A stretch of 64,000 nt of DNA from Nocardia terpenica (lineage in GTDB: Bacteria > Actinomycetota > Actinomycetes > Mycobacteriales > Mycobacteriaceae), in assembly GCF_013186535.1 (NCBI RefSeq), contig NZ_JABMCZ010000005.1, forward strand, positions 62,001 through 126,000. The letters are read 5' to 3'. Shown one piece after another: positions 16,661 through 25,832 of this stretch. Both the position numbers and the translations under genes were made by a program. Positions within the stretch are counted from its first letter, which is position 1. Every line of letters starts with the position of its first letter. The notes beneath the pieces are model-generated. The model was not told the origin of the DNA, made no database searches, and saw nothing but the letters and a program-made list of their open reading frames with translations.

Positions 16661-18034
16661 TCATCGGGAGTGCTGATAGTCCTGCACCCAGTGGAATCCG
16701 GTGCTGTACAACCGGAAAGCACTGCGGTCGACCCGGTTCAGCGTCATCGTCACCCGATGCCCGTCCAGCAGGCCCCGCAACCGCAACTCCGCCGCCGACG
16801 GCTGCTCGAAGGTGAACCGAGCCGAACTCAGCTGCCCCGGCACCGCGCCCTGCGGACCCGGCATCGCGAACATATCGAGGTGATGCTTGACGAGATCGAC
16901 CTGCGCCATCGCCGGAATCATCCGATCGTCCATCACCTGATAGGTCGCCGCCCCCGGCGTCTCGATGATCAGATTCCGCCACCGGCCCTGATCGGTCAGC
17001 AGCGGCGGCACCGGCTGATCGTCGCGGGTGAATTCGGCGACCGACCAGATCCCGTACAGCGGCGGCCTGTCCTGCCCGCCGCCGACCTCCCGGAACGTGG
17101 TCCAGCCCAACTGCGCGGTCGAGGCCACCACCCACACCCCCAGCACGACCTGCACCGCCACCGCGATGCGCCGCGCCCGCGGCGCCCGCCACGGTTCCGG
17201 CCGCGACCCCGGACCCACCGCGCGATCGCGCACCAGCGCATCCAGCAGCCGCCGCGCCTCGGGCGCCAGCAGCACCATCGACAACAGCAGCAAATGCCCG
17301 GACAAAATCTTCACCGGCACACCGAAGGTCATGTTCAGCACGAACACCTGCGCCATGCTCACCAGGCTCAGCATCGCGCCCAGCACCGCGGTGCGCGGCA
17401 CGAACAGCAGCACCCCCGCCGTCACTTCCGCACAGCCGAGCAGGATCTCGTACGGCTGCGACGCCCCGACCTGATTCCACAGCACCCCCATCGGCGACAG
17501 ATCGCCGAACGGCTTCAGCAGCGTGGTCAACGCCGGCTCCGGCATCTGGATCGGAATGGCCTTGGCCAGGCCGTAGCTGACCATCTGCACCGCCAGGCAC
17601 AACCGCACGAACAGCAGAAACCATCCGGCGAGCCGGCGATAGTCGCGCCGCCGCCGATCCAGCACCGACCACACCACCGTCGCCGCCGTCGCCACCACCA
17701 GCAGGCAGAACAGCAGCACCCATTGGAAGGGCTGATCGCCGCTGGCCGAGTCGATGCGCAGCGTGGCATCGACGCCGAAGACCGTGCGCCCCACCCAGTG
17801 CACCAGCGGCGACAGCGGCCGCACCAGCCACAGACTGGCATCGATCGGCAGCAGGGTGCGGAACCAGCCGACGAAATCGTAGAGAATCTGCGGATCGGTC
17901 AGGCAGAACAGCCCGAAGTACACGAAGCAGAACCGGAAGACCACCCGGGTCGCGGCGGGCCACCGCGGCCCGGTGCGAGTCGGCTCACTCACCGCCTCTG
18001 CCTCCGGATCCGCCTGTGCCACAGCCTCACTCAT
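16661..18034 (-). CDS. DoxX-like multi-spanning membrane protein
   Basis: The protein has 457 residues starting MSEAVAQADP at ATG 18034, with AAGGGA upstream. Seven or so hydrophobic helices fill the first 300 residues, including VVFRFCFVYFGLFCLTDPQ, WVLLFCLLVVATAATVVW, LFVRLCLAVQMVSYGLAKAI and ILLGCAEVTAGVLLFVPRT, a pattern of the DoxX/terminal-oxidase-associated fold. The last 130 residues are a soluble beta-rich domain (GIWSVAEFTRDDQPVPPLL and onwards). The function is unknown. Relatives have been linked to redox or oxidase assembly. It is monocistronic. Confidence 0.75.
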   Translation of the reverse strand: MSEAVAQADPEAEAVSEPTRTGPRWPAATRVVFRFCFVYFGLFCLTDPQILYDFVGWFRTLLPIDASLWLVRPLSPLVHWVGRTVFGVDATLRIDSASGDQPFQWVLLFCLLVVATAATVVWSVLDRRRRDYRRLAGWFLLFVRLCLAVQMVSYGLAKAIPIQMPEPALTTLLKPFGDLSPMGVLWNQVGASQPYEILLGCAEVTAGVLLFVPRTAVLGAMLSLVSMAQVFVLNMTFGVPVKILSGHLLLLSMVLLAPEARRLLDALVRDRAVGPGSRPEPWRAPRARRIAVAVQVVLGVWVVASTAQLGWTTFREVGGGQDRPPLYGIWSVAEFTRDDQPVPPLLTDQGRWRNLIIETPGAATYQVMDDRMIPAMAQVDLVKHHLDMFAMPGPQGAVPGQLSSARFTFEQPSAAELRLRGLLDGHRVTMTLNRVDRSAFRLYSTGFHWVQDYQHSR

Positions 18035-18647
18035 CACATCCCTTTCCGGGGCCCGGCGCGCCCGCACCCCGCACCGCGGGCGCGCCCTGCCGACGGGCGC
18101 GGCCCCGCGCAGCGAAGATTCCAGCCCGCCCGGCCCGGTTCAAGACCACGATTCCGGTGGCGGTAACACTGAGGTGCCACGAATCAGGTTGGTGGACCGT
18201 ACCTTTCGGCGGGCCGGTCACGACCGTGACCACGGCATCCACGCGATCCGCCTTGTCCCCCAACCGGATCGGCGACGCCTCGACACGACGAAGTGCCCGG
18301 ACGCTCGGTATCGGACCCGATCCCGGCGCATCGACATCGGGCGGCCCATACGATCGATGCGGCGGCCTCGGCGGCGCCACGCGACGGAGCGAGCGACCGC
18401 TCGAACCGACCCCGAGTGCCCGACACGCCGGATTGGATCGCCCTTTCGGCGGCGTGGCTCCTCGGCCGTGACCGGCCCCGGCAACCCGGCCACAACCCCG
18501 GCAAATCACCCGCATCCGCGTCCGCAAACGTGCCCGCAACGCTCGTTACCCCGATTGTCCTCGCGGTGTGTCGTTGCGCGACGCGGCGTCCGGTGATGTT
18601 CAATCGGTGCCGTTGAGGTTCCAGCGAACGAGTGAAAGGTTGTAGAC
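18035..18647. other. 613-base intergenic region upstream of mihF
   Basis: No convincing gene is found in either strand. Open frames here are by-products of the high G+C content and encode Arg/Pro-rich nonsense. It separates the start of the DoxX-like gene from mihF and therefore holds both promoters. A gap of this length before mihF may also mean a long untranslated leader, but I see no recognisable RNA motif. Confidence 0.5.
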
Positions 18648-18962
18648 ATGGCACTTCCCACCATGACCGCCGAGCAACGCTCAGCAGCGCTGGCCAAGGC
18701 CGCTGCGGTCCGCAAGGCGCGGTCGGAACTGATCGAGCAGGTGCGCAAGGGCAAGGTCTCCATGGGCGAGGTCCTCAAGCGCGCCGACAAGGAGGACCTG
18801 GTCAAGAAGACCAAGGTCGCCGCCGTGATCAAGGCCCTGCCCGGCATCGGACCGGTCAAGGCCGCCAAACTGATGGACGAGGCCGAGATCCCCGCCGACC
18901 GCCGCATCGGCGGCCTGGGCTCCCGTCAGCGCGCCGCCCTGCTCGAGGCGCTCAAACACTGA
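18648..18962 (+). CDS. mihF: Actinobacterial integration host factor mIHF
   Basis: The protein has 104 residues and is a nucleoid-associated DNA-binding protein of the mycobacterial/streptomycete sIHF type. The sequence MALPTMTAEQRSAALAKA begins a long basic helix. ALPGIGPVKAAKLMDEAEI is the helix-two-turn-helix minor-groove contact, and RRIGGLGSRQRAALLEAL is the end. Family length is about 105. A GAAAGG ribosome site lies 8-13 bases before the ATG. It was named for supporting phage integration. The neighbouring tRNA-Leu and recombinase make this suggestive, but the gene is a housekeeping one. Confidence 0.97.
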   Translation: MALPTMTAEQRSAALAKAAAVRKARSELIEQVRKGKVSMGEVLKRADKEDLVKKTKVAAVIKALPGIGPVKAAKLMDEAEIPADRRIGGLGSRQRAALLEALKH

Positions 18963-19065
18963 CGCTGGCTGGAGGCGCTCAGCACCCGGTCCCACCCCGC
19001 AACGCGGCACAGGCCCGCGATTTGGACCTTGCGGACCGATCAGATAACCTTGCTGAGCACCACCG

Positions 19066-19150
19066 GTCCGGGTGGCGGAATGGCAGACGCGCTAGCTTGA
19101 GGTGCTAGTGCCCGATTAAGGGCGTGGGGGTTCAAGTCCCCCTCCGGACA
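19066..19150 (+). tRNA. tRNA-Leu (anticodon GAG)
   Basis: The acceptor arm GTCCGGG pairs with TCCGGAC and is followed by discriminator A at 19150. The anticodon stem CTAGC/GCTAG encloses the loop TTGAGGT, giving anticodon GAG. The long variable arm (CCCGATTAAGGGCG) marks a class II tRNA, and the T arm is GGGGGTTCAAGTCCCCC. CCA is not encoded. A tyrosine-recombinase gene follows about 840 bases downstream, so the 3' end of this tRNA is a likely attachment site. Confidence 0.95.
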
Positions 19151-19364
19151 CTCTCTACGGTGCGATTGCACCATGTCTGCGTCGGCAGCGGTTGTCGGCG
19201 AGTAGCTCTTCCCGGCACGGACATCAATTGGCTGTGCCGGGCCTCATCGTCGAGCGTAATGCGATGCAGATCTGGATTTGATTGTGCCGCAGGGATATTC
19301 GGTGTTTTATGGTGCATCACGTCGTGGTTTCGGGAGCCTGGGGTTGCAGGCTGGACTGGCCAAG

Positions 19365-19452
19365 TCGGTGTGCAAGTGGGCTTGAACACCGGCGCGGTCG
19401 AATTTCGGCGAGTGCGGTCGGTGTGGAGGGGGCTTGAACACCGGCGTTGTCG
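19365..19452. repeat. Two direct repeats upstream of the integrase operon
   Basis: A unit of about 36 bases starting GTCGGTGTG and containing GGCTTGAACACCGGCG occurs at 19365-19400 and again at 19417-19452, 52 bases apart. The rest of the 19151-19530 gap has no gene. Direct repeats spaced by about five helical turns between a tRNA and its recombinase could be arm-type recombinase or directionality-factor sites. This role is an inference. Confidence 0.6.
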
Positions 19453-19530
19453 GGTCGGCCGCGACTGTGTTTCGGCTAGCGTCGGTGGACCCTTGATCGC
19501 GTACCTCCACGCGGGGTCACGATTGCTGGA

Positions 19531-19998
19531 ATGAATGAATTCTTCGCAGTTCCAGTTCCTTTGGACATTGTTCCGGCGCTCGTGCCGCCCGCGGTAGAAC
19601 GGCGAGGGATCGTCGCGGCGGTGTTGCCGGCGTTGCCTCCGCCACGGATCCTGCCGGATCCGGCGGATCGTTGTCTGGTGGCGGTGTCGCGGCTGGATCG
19701 GTCGGGCCGATTCCGGGCACATCGGTTGTTGCGGGCGCTGGGCTGGTCGCCGGGGCAGCGTCTGCGGTTACGGGTGGACGGTTCGATGACGGTGATCGTT
19801 CCCGACCGGGCCGGGGTGCGTGCGGTCACTGCTCGCGGTGTGCTGGCTCTGCCGGTGGCGGTGCGTCGGTTCACCGGCCTGGATGATGGGCCGGTGGTCG
19901 CTGTCGCGGTACCGGCGCGGGAGTTGATGTTCGTCGTCCCGGTCGGCGCGCTGGTGTCGGCGTTGATCGAGCGGTTGGACAACGGCCATGACCGCTGA
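19531..19998 (+). CDS. AbrB/SpoVT-like domain protein paired with the integrase
   Basis: The protein has 155 residues. A Pro-rich N-terminal third leads to a beta-rich segment (CLVAVSRLDRSGRFRAHRLLRALGWSPGQRLRLRV) that fits the SpoVT/AbrB swapped-hairpin fold, followed by a second related beta stretch (PVVAVAVPARELMFVVPVGAL). It overlaps the recombinase start by 11 bases, so the two are translationally coupled. A role as DNA-binding accessory protein of the integrase is plausible but unproven. A structure prediction showing two AbrB hairpins would confirm the domain call. Confidence 0.65.
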   Translation: MNEFFAVPVPLDIVPALVPPAVERRGIVAAVLPALPPPRILPDPADRCLVAVSRLDRSGRFRAHRLLRALGWSPGQRLRLRVDGSMTVIVPDRAGVRAVTARGVLALPVAVRRFTGLDDGPVVAVAVPARELMFVVPVGALVSALIERLDNGHDR

Positions 19999-21034
19999 CC
20001 CGGACAGGATCGCCGAAGCCCGCCGCCTGCTTGCCGCCCTCGGAGTGAGCCCCGCCGATCTGCGCGACCGCCCGCCCGTTCCGACCCTGGGTGATTATCT
20101 CCCGCGCGTGGTCGCTGCCGCGGGGCCGGGAGCGTTGAAGAGCTACCGGTCCTATTGGAATCATCTGCTGGTCGCGTTCGGAACCCGGCCGCTGGACCGG
20201 ATCACCGCCACCGATATCGAGCAGCTCGAGTATCACGTGGCCACGCATGTCGTGCCGCGGCGCAGCAACCGCGACGGTCGGTCGGCGCGGGAAGCGTTCA
20301 TCGCTGCCGCGCGTGCCATTTACAGCCGCGCCATCGCCGATGACCTGTTGCCTGCGGGTTCCTCGCCGGCTCACCGCGTTCCGAAACCACGCCGGCTGCC
20401 CAGCACCCGCCGGGCCCTCACCGCCGACGAACTCGACCAGATCAATGCCGCTGCCCGCGTCTCCGGCGACGATCCGGCGTTGGATGCGTTGTTGCTGCGA
20501 CTGCACACCGAAACCGCGTGCCGGCGTGCCGGTGCCCTTGGACTGCGGGTCGGTGACCTGGAGACCAGCGAATGCCTGGTGCGGCTGCGGGAGAAGGGCC
20601 AAACCGTGCGATGGCAGCCGATCAGTCCCCAGCTCACCCACGCCTTGGCCGAGCACGCCACCGGCCGTGGTGCCCGATCTGCGGGATCGGATCTGCTGCG
20701 CTACCGCGACGGTCGCCCCCTGACCGCCCGCCGCTACGACAGCCTGTGGACCCGCATCCGCGGTCAGCTGCTCTGGGCGCAGGCGCAAGGTATCTCCACT
20801 CACTGGCTGCGTCACACCACCCTGACCTGGGTGGAACGCAACTTCGGCTACGGTGTGGCCCGCGCCTACGCCGGACACACCGACAGCACCGGCGCCGCGA
20901 CCACCACCTACATCAAGGCCGATATCCACGCTGTCGCCACCGCGTTGGCCGCGATGACCGGCCAACCCCACCCCCTCGCTGTTCCGGTCGACGAACTCCA
21001 CCCCGTCTGGCGAAGAAGCGGTACCGGAACTTGA
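19988..21034 (+). CDS. Tyrosine recombinase (site-specific integrase)
   Basis: The protein has 348 residues. Residues 30-130 are the SAM-like core-binding domain (TLGDYLPRVVAAAGPGALKSYRSYWNHLL). The catalytic domain carries Arg I in TACRRAGALGLRVGDL, Lys near LREKGQTVRW, the H-x-x-R box THWLRHTTLTW, the second His in YAGHTDS, and the nucleophile Tyr in ATTTYIKADI. All catalytic residues are present, so it is likely active. It lies 840 bases downstream of tRNA-Leu, as in integrative elements that insert at tRNA 3' ends. Confidence 0.93.
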   Translation: MTADPDRIAEARRLLAALGVSPADLRDRPPVPTLGDYLPRVVAAAGPGALKSYRSYWNHLLVAFGTRPLDRITATDIEQLEYHVATHVVPRRSNRDGRSAREAFIAAARAIYSRAIADDLLPAGSSPAHRVPKPRRLPSTRRALTADELDQINAAARVSGDDPALDALLLRLHTETACRRAGALGLRVGDLETSECLVRLREKGQTVRWQPISPQLTHALAEHATGRGARSAGSDLLRYRDGRPLTARRYDSLWTRIRGQLLWAQAQGISTHWLRHTTLTWVERNFGYGVARAYAGHTDSTGAATTTYIKADIHAVATALAAMTGQPHPLAVPVDELHPVWRRSGTGT

Positions 21035-21136
21035 CGATTGACGGTGGCGTAGGGCCGTCGATCGAGCCGACACGCGCAACAATCAATCCGGCGGCCGCTT
21101 TGGCGATCTCCAACGACACACGCTCGGCACACAATG

Positions 21137-21544
21137 CTACTGCGCGTTCGTAGTGGTGAGGAAGTTGTCGTTGTCGGTGTTCTCGATCTGCCGGGCGACC
21201 TCGACAAAGCGTGCGACTGTGCCGTCGCGGACGCTGGCGAAGAGATGGGATTCGAAACGCAGGGCAGTACCGTTCGCGGCGACCATGTGGAACAGGTACC
21301 GCCCTGCTACCGCGGCTGGGGTGCTGATCTGCTCGAGTACCTGTAGTTCTCCTCCGCCGGCCGCAAGTTTGCGCATCTCGCGCACGTGCGGAGCGAATTC
21401 CTGGCGCTGAAACACTTGGCCGTTGATGCGCTGCACGAAATCCGGTGCGAGGAGCCGGTCCAGGGTGGTCTCCAGCGGCTCGGCGTCCTCGGTGCCGTAC
21501 AGCAGTTCGGTCAGCACGGCGGGCAGGTCGAACTGTTCGGTCAT
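21137..21544 (-). CDS. SnoaL-like (NTF2-fold) protein
   Basis: The protein has 135 residues starting MTEQFDLPAV. It has the alpha-plus-beta NTF2 pattern: a helical start, LLAPDFVQRINGQVFQRQEFAPHVREM, then sheet strands VAGRYLFHMVAANGTALRFESHLFASVRDGTVARFVEVARQ. Family members are cyclases, isomerases or ligand-binding partners of tailoring oxygenases. Its ATG overlaps the stop of the upstream monooxygenase, whose own C-terminus carries a related domain, so the two form one unit. Confidence 0.82.
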   Translation of the reverse strand: MTEQFDLPAVLTELLYGTEDAEPLETTLDRLLAPDFVQRINGQVFQRQEFAPHVREMRKLAAGGGELQVLEQISTPAAVAGRYLFHMVAANGTALRFESHLFASVRDGTVARFVEVARQIENTDNDNFLTTTNAQ

Positions 21545-23571
21545 GCGAACCGCCCCCGTCGGGCCTGGCCCTCGCGCACGGTCTGGATTCGCCAGCCGGC
21601 GGCGGTGCGGGTGTAGGTCAGCCTGGAATTCATGAATGCAGCACCGAATTCGCCGTCCATCGCGGATGCTACCCAGAATTGCCACTGTCCGGTCGCAGTG
21701 TCGCCGGAGACGGTGACGATCGGATTCATGAACGAGTGGAGGGCGGCCTCGATCGCCGAGGTGGCCTCGGGCAGCGCTGCTGCGATGGCGCCGGCGCCTC
21801 GGATGGCGTGGTAGTGGGTGCCTTCCCAGCTGGCATCGGGGGCGAAGATCTCCGGGATCGTCTGCACATCAAGGGTTTTGCCGTCCCAACCTTGGTTCAC
21901 CGCGTGGGCGTAGCGGGCGGTGAGGGTACGGATCTCTTCGCTATCTTCCAGTCGCTGAATCCGTTGTTCGAGAGTGGATTGCGGTGGGCGGGCGGTGCGG
22001 ATCGAGTCGGCGGCCCGGCCGAGCGCGTCGGCCAGCGCGCGGGCGGGATCGGCGGGGGCGTCCACGGCGCGCCAGGCGATGTAACCGTCCGGACGTACCA
22101 GGGTCGCACCGGAGTCGTGCACGCCGTAGGTCGCTCCGAACGGCCGTGGGTCGACCGCTTTCGCGTCGACGCCGATCAGCACGAGCCGCACTGTGACACC
22201 GGTGGCGCGAATGGCTGCGGCGACCGGTTCTGTCCAGTGGTCGTCCTCGGACACCAGCACCCAGCCGCGCTGGAAGAGATCCAGCGTGGATTCTTCGGTG
22301 CCGTCCACCAGGATTCGCAGGTGCGGGGCGCGGGTGCCGGGTTGGCCGGCCCATTCGTCGGGGCGCAGCGCCGCCGGCAGCTCCGCGCCCGCGCCGAGGA
22401 CTGCGGCCGAGCGATAGAGCTGGCCGAGTTCGATCGCGTCCTCGGGCAGTACCGGTACGTCCGATTTGGGGGTCTTCAGGAATGCTTTGTAGTCGGCGCG
22501 TGCGAAGAGTTGTTCGTGCCGCAGCAGTGCGATCGGGCGCCGTTCGGCGCTGTAGGTCTCCAGCAGGCCCGGGGTGGACTCGCCCGACAACACCGCCGCC
22601 AGCTTCCAGGCCAGGTTGTGTGCGTCGTCGATGCCGGTGTTGGCGCCGAAACCCCCACGATTGGGCGGCAATTGGTGGGCGGCGTCGCCGGCGAGGAACA
22701 CTCGCCCGGCGGAGTATCGATCGGCGATGAGCGCGGCCAGCTCCCACCGGCCGCCGGCGATCACGTCGATAGGTAGGTCGCTGCGGCCGATCGCGCGCTC
22801 GATGGCCGCGCGTTGGGCGGCCTCGTCCCGGTCGAGGTCGTCGTCGAGCATCAGGACCCAGCGGCCGTCGGAGTAGGTGATCAGAAACGGCGTGAAATCG
22901 TCCTGCTCGATTTCGAACTGCACGATCCCTTTAGCGAGGTACTCCTCGAGAGGAGCGCGAAACAGGATGCTGCGTTGCACCGACAACAATCCCTCACCAC
23001 TGCGGCCGATACCCAGTGCATTGCGAATCGGGCTGGTTGCCCCGTCGGCTGCCACCAGATACTGTGCACGCACCTGATATTCGCTGCCGTCGTCGCGGCG
23101 TCGCAGGGTGGCGGTCACGCCATCGGCGTCCTGACCGAAGCCGATCATCTCGGTACTGGGCCGCAGCTGAGCGCCCAATTCCACTGCCCGCTGCCGCAGG
23201 ATCGGTTCCAGCCGATCCTGGGCGATGGCCGTCGCGTGCACGGGGGAGTATTCGATCGCGGGTCCGTTCGTCGTGCTCGGCGGCGTCCACGGATACTCCT
23301 GGAACCAGGTGCCCGCCAGGCTCTCCACTCGGGCGCGTCGTGGTGGCTTGCTGCCATGCTCGGAGGGTGGCAACTCGACTCCGGTGGCGCGAAACAACTC
23401 CAGCGTCCGAGTGGTGTAGCCGATCGCGCGCGGATGCACCGAACTGCCGGCATGCCGCTCCACCACCATGGCAGGGATTCCCCGCCAGGCGAGGAAGACG
23501 GCAGCGGACAGCCCTACCAGGCTGCCGCCGACGATGAGCACCGGTGTGGTCTCGATGGTTGTCTCGGTCAT
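21541..23571 (-). CDS. FAD-dependent aromatic monooxygenase fused to an NTF2-like domain
   Basis: The protein has 676 residues from the ATG at 23571; an in-frame ATG six codons earlier is possible. Residues 1-350 are a class A flavin hydroxylase: VLIVGGSLVGLSAAVFLAWRGIPAMVVER (FAD ADP-binding), and GRVFLAGDAAHQLPPNRGGFGANTGIDDAHNL (second FAD motif). A thioredoxin-like C-terminal domain follows (GVHDSGATLVRPDGYIAWRA), as in phenol, polyketide and rifampicin hydroxylases. The last 140 residues are an extra NTF2/SnoaL domain (IRTLTARYAHAVNQGWDGKTLDVQTIPEIFAPDASW). It hydroxylates an aromatic substrate with NAD(P)H and O2. It is co-transcribed with the small SnoaL gene, and the fusion of the extra domain is unusual. 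Confidence 0.88.
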   Translation of the reverse strand: MTETTIETTPVLIVGGSLVGLSAAVFLAWRGIPAMVVERHAGSSVHPRAIGYTTRTLELFRATGVELPPSEHGSKPPRRARVESLAGTWFQEYPWTPPSTTNGPAIEYSPVHATAIAQDRLEPILRQRAVELGAQLRPSTEMIGFGQDADGVTATLRRRDDGSEYQVRAQYLVAADGATSPIRNALGIGRSGEGLLSVQRSILFRAPLEEYLAKGIVQFEIEQDDFTPFLITYSDGRWVLMLDDDLDRDEAAQRAAIERAIGRSDLPIDVIAGGRWELAALIADRYSAGRVFLAGDAAHQLPPNRGGFGANTGIDDAHNLAWKLAAVLSGESTPGLLETYSAERRPIALLRHEQLFARADYKAFLKTPKSDVPVLPEDAIELGQLYRSAAVLGAGAELPAALRPDEWAGQPGTRAPHLRILVDGTEESTLDLFQRGWVLVSEDDHWTEPVAAAIRATGVTVRLVLIGVDAKAVDPRPFGATYGVHDSGATLVRPDGYIAWRAVDAPADPARALADALGRAADSIRTARPPQSTLEQRIQRLEDSEEIRTLTARYAHAVNQGWDGKTLDVQTIPEIFAPDASWEGTHYHAIRGAGAIAAALPEATSAIEAALHSFMNPIVTVSGDTATGQWQFWVASAMDGEFGAAFMNSRLTYTRTAAGWRIQTVREGQARRGRFA

Positions 23572-23722
23572 GTTTCTTACTCCATTCATCGGTGGGATCA
23601 CTTGCCCGCCAGGGCTGTTGCCGGGCGTGGCTGTTTTCCAGCGCGGCGAGAGCGCCGTTGTCGGTAACCAACGGTGTCGAGCCGCTGTGCCGGTCAGAAA
23701 TGCGGATACTGGAACTGCGGTG

Positions 23723-24589
23723 TCATCGCGCTGATTTCGCGCGGGCGGCAAGCTCGGCGACTTTACGGGCGTCGGACGACCCGGGCTCGACGGTGAAGAG
23801 GTACAGCTTCAAATCACCCTCGGGAACTGTCAGGACGTGGCCATCGGTGTGGATCAGACCCAATTCGGGGTGATCGATGGACCCGCGCCGATGCGCGAAT
23901 TTGGCTGTGGCGCCGGTGACCCAGAGCTCGGCGAATCGCGGGCTCTGTTTCATCAGGTCGGCGATGAGAGCAGTGAGACCAGGGTCGGTCGGGTAACGGC
24001 TGGCGGTCTCGCGCAAATCGGCTACCAGCGATGCCTCGTACTCCAGCTCCTGGCGCCGCGAATCGGCAACGCAGTTGGTGGTGTTGGTGAAGTACCGCCA
24101 CACCATATTGCGGTCGCGCGGACCGAGCGCAGCCGGATCACCGCACAGTTCGTCACCAAGTGTGTTGTAGGACAACAGTGTCCATGTCGCGTCGAACACA
24201 CCCACGGCCACATCGTCGAGACGATCGAGCAGCTGCCGCGTGGCCGGACGGATACGCCGGTCGACCCGCCCCGGCTGCGCCACCGCATGGCCGGTGAGGA
24301 TGCACAAATGCTCGTACTCGGCCCGGGACAGGCCCAGCGCATCGGCAACCGCTCGGAGCACTTGCAGCGATGGCCGGGCGCGGCCCTGTTCGAGACGTTT
24401 GATGTAGTCCGCCGACACCAGACTGAGCTCGGCCAGTTCCTCGCGCCGCAGACCGGGCGTGCGGCGGGAACCATTCTGGCCGGTGCACCCCACTCCGCCC
24501 GGGGAGGCGCGCCCGCGCCACTCCCGAAGCAACACACCGAACTGGTGGAGCTCGTGCACCAAATAACTATACAAATCAACGTTGTTCAC
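23723..24589 (-). CDS. XRE-family regulator with MmyB-like ligand domain
   Basis: The protein has about 288 residues from the GTG at 24589. The N-terminal helix-turn-helix reads RTPGLRREELAELSLVSADYIKRLEQGRARPSLQVLRAVADALGLS, and LRREELA...YIKRLEQGR is typical of this subfamily. The C-terminal half is a PAS-like MmyB ligand domain with the TWTLLSYNTLGDELCGDP and FAELW signatures. Such proteins regulate a neighbouring oxidoreductase in response to a small lipophilic ligand. It lies upstream of the monooxygenase on the same strand, so it probably controls that unit and may be co-transcribed. Confidence 0.87.
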   Translation of the reverse strand: MNNVDLYSYLVHELHQFGVLLREWRGRASPGGVGCTGQNGSRRTPGLRREELAELSLVSADYIKRLEQGRARPSLQVLRAVADALGLSRAEYEHLCILTGHAVAQPGRVDRRIRPATRQLLDRLDDVAVGVFDATWTLLSYNTLGDELCGDPAALGPRDRNMVWRYFTNTTNCVADSRRQELEYEASLVADLRETASRYPTDPGLTALIADLMKQSPRFAELWVTGATAKFAHRRGSIDHPELGLIHTDGHVLTVPEGDLKLYLFTVEPGSSDARKVAELAARAKSAR

Positions 24590-24861
24590 GTTCGGCTCTT
24601 TGCTTGTCAGCGAGCAATTGGAAGACTTTCCGGGCGATGGCCCCATCGGCGCGGCGATACCAGCAAGCCTGCCTCGAGTCGTCTCCGCCAGCCTGGGCCA
24701 AGCTGTCCCACCCACCACTCCAGGGCCTCACTACCGGCCGCGCGGAGTCATATCGGCTGAACCACCCGGCAGCACAACGCCTCCGCCCCCTGCACGCGCA
24801 CTCTTCATGACGGCCGGGGGCCGCTCTCCGGCAGCGGGCAACAGCGCCTGAGCAATCGGAA

Positions 24862-25791
24862 TCAGTTGCGCAGCACAATCTTTCCGCGGGCATGGCGGCT
24901 CTCACTCAGCTCGTGGGCGGCAGCGGCCTCGGCGAGCGGGAATGCCGCCGCCAGCGGAATCCGTAACCGATCCCCCTCGCCGAGTGCCGCGGCGGTCCGC
25001 AGTCCGTGCAATGCCGGCGGGTCGGCGTCGGCTCCTCCGGCGGTGGTCGACAGGTGCACCCCATAGTTCGCCGCGTCGAAGTCTGCGATCGTCACCACCC
25101 GTTTCGCATCTCCGGCGATGGCGAGTAGATCCGGCAACGCGCCTCCGGCGCAATCGAATACCGCGTCCACCCCGGCCGGAGCCAGTGCCCGCACGCGATC
25201 GGCCAGGCGCTGCCCGTAAGTGGTGGGCGTCGCGCCCAACAAGCGCAGGAACCGGTGGTTGCGCTCGCTCGCGGTACCGATGACGGTGGCACCGCGGGCG
25301 ACGGCGAGTTGGACGGCAGTCGTTCCTACCCCACCGGCCGCGCCCTGGATCAGTACGGTGTGGCCGGACGCGACCCCGAGGCGATCCAGGACCCGCGTCG
25401 CAGTCTCGACATTGGCGGCCGCGCCCCCAGCCTCCTCCCAGCTCCAGGTCGACGGTTTCGGTGCCCAGGCAGCCAGGACGGCGTACTCGGCATTGGTTCC
25501 GCCCAGCCGAGCGCTCGCTGTGACGCCGAACACTTCGTCACCGGCACCGACATCGGTGACACCGCTACCAACCTCGTCGACCACCCCAGCCGCGTCGAAA
25601 CCCGTTGTGTGCGGCAACGTAAGAGGCACCCGCTCACGCAGCCCACCCGCCCGCAGGGCCGTCTCACTGGGCGTCACTCCGGATGCCGTGACCCGGATCC
25701 GGATCTCTCCCGGGCCGGCGTGCGGCGCCTCGATGTCACAAACCCGCAGTACGCTGGGCGGTCCGTACCAGTGAAACTGAACAGCTTTCAT
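24862..25791 (-). CDS. Quinone oxidoreductase-like MDR family reductase
   Basis: The protein has 309 residues of the zinc-independent medium-chain dehydrogenase/reductase family. The N-terminal GroES-like domain has MKAVQFHWYGPPSVLRVCDIEAP and GFDAAGVVDEVGSGV. The Rossmann motif is VLIQGAAGGVGTTAVQLAVARGATVIGTAS, the NADPH signature of quinone reductases. No structural-zinc cysteines are seen. The C-terminal ELSESRHARGKIVLRN is typical. It is divergent from a TetR gene only 40 bases away, which probably represses it. Confidence 0.92.
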   Translation of the reverse strand: MKAVQFHWYGPPSVLRVCDIEAPHAGPGEIRIRVTASGVTPSETALRAGGLRERVPLTLPHTTGFDAAGVVDEVGSGVTDVGAGDEVFGVTASARLGGTNAEYAVLAAWAPKPSTWSWEEAGGAAANVETATRVLDRLGVASGHTVLIQGAAGGVGTTAVQLAVARGATVIGTASERNHRFLRLLGATPTTYGQRLADRVRALAPAGVDAVFDCAGGALPDLLAIAGDAKRVVTIADFDAANYGVHLSTTAGGADADPPALHGLRTAAALGEGDRLRIPLAAAFPLAEAAAAHELSESRHARGKIVLRN

Positions 25792-25794
25792 AAC

Positions 25795-25811
25795 TTCGGA
25801 CGGTAACCGAA
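25795..25811. promoter_or_regulatory. Possible TetR operator between divergent genes
   Basis: TTCGGACGGTAACCGAA has 5-base inverted arms (TTCGG and CCGAA) plus an inner odd palindrome CGGTAACCG. It lies just upstream of the reductase ATG and of the TetR start. It is a plausible repressor site, weakly supported. Confidence 0.4.
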
Positions 25812-25832
25812 CACCGCGCCCGGATAACTGAA

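Noticed and set aside
18035..18647. Possible hidden gene upstream of mihF
   Set aside because: Several open frames on both strands overlap, but none has a protein-like composition or ribosome site.
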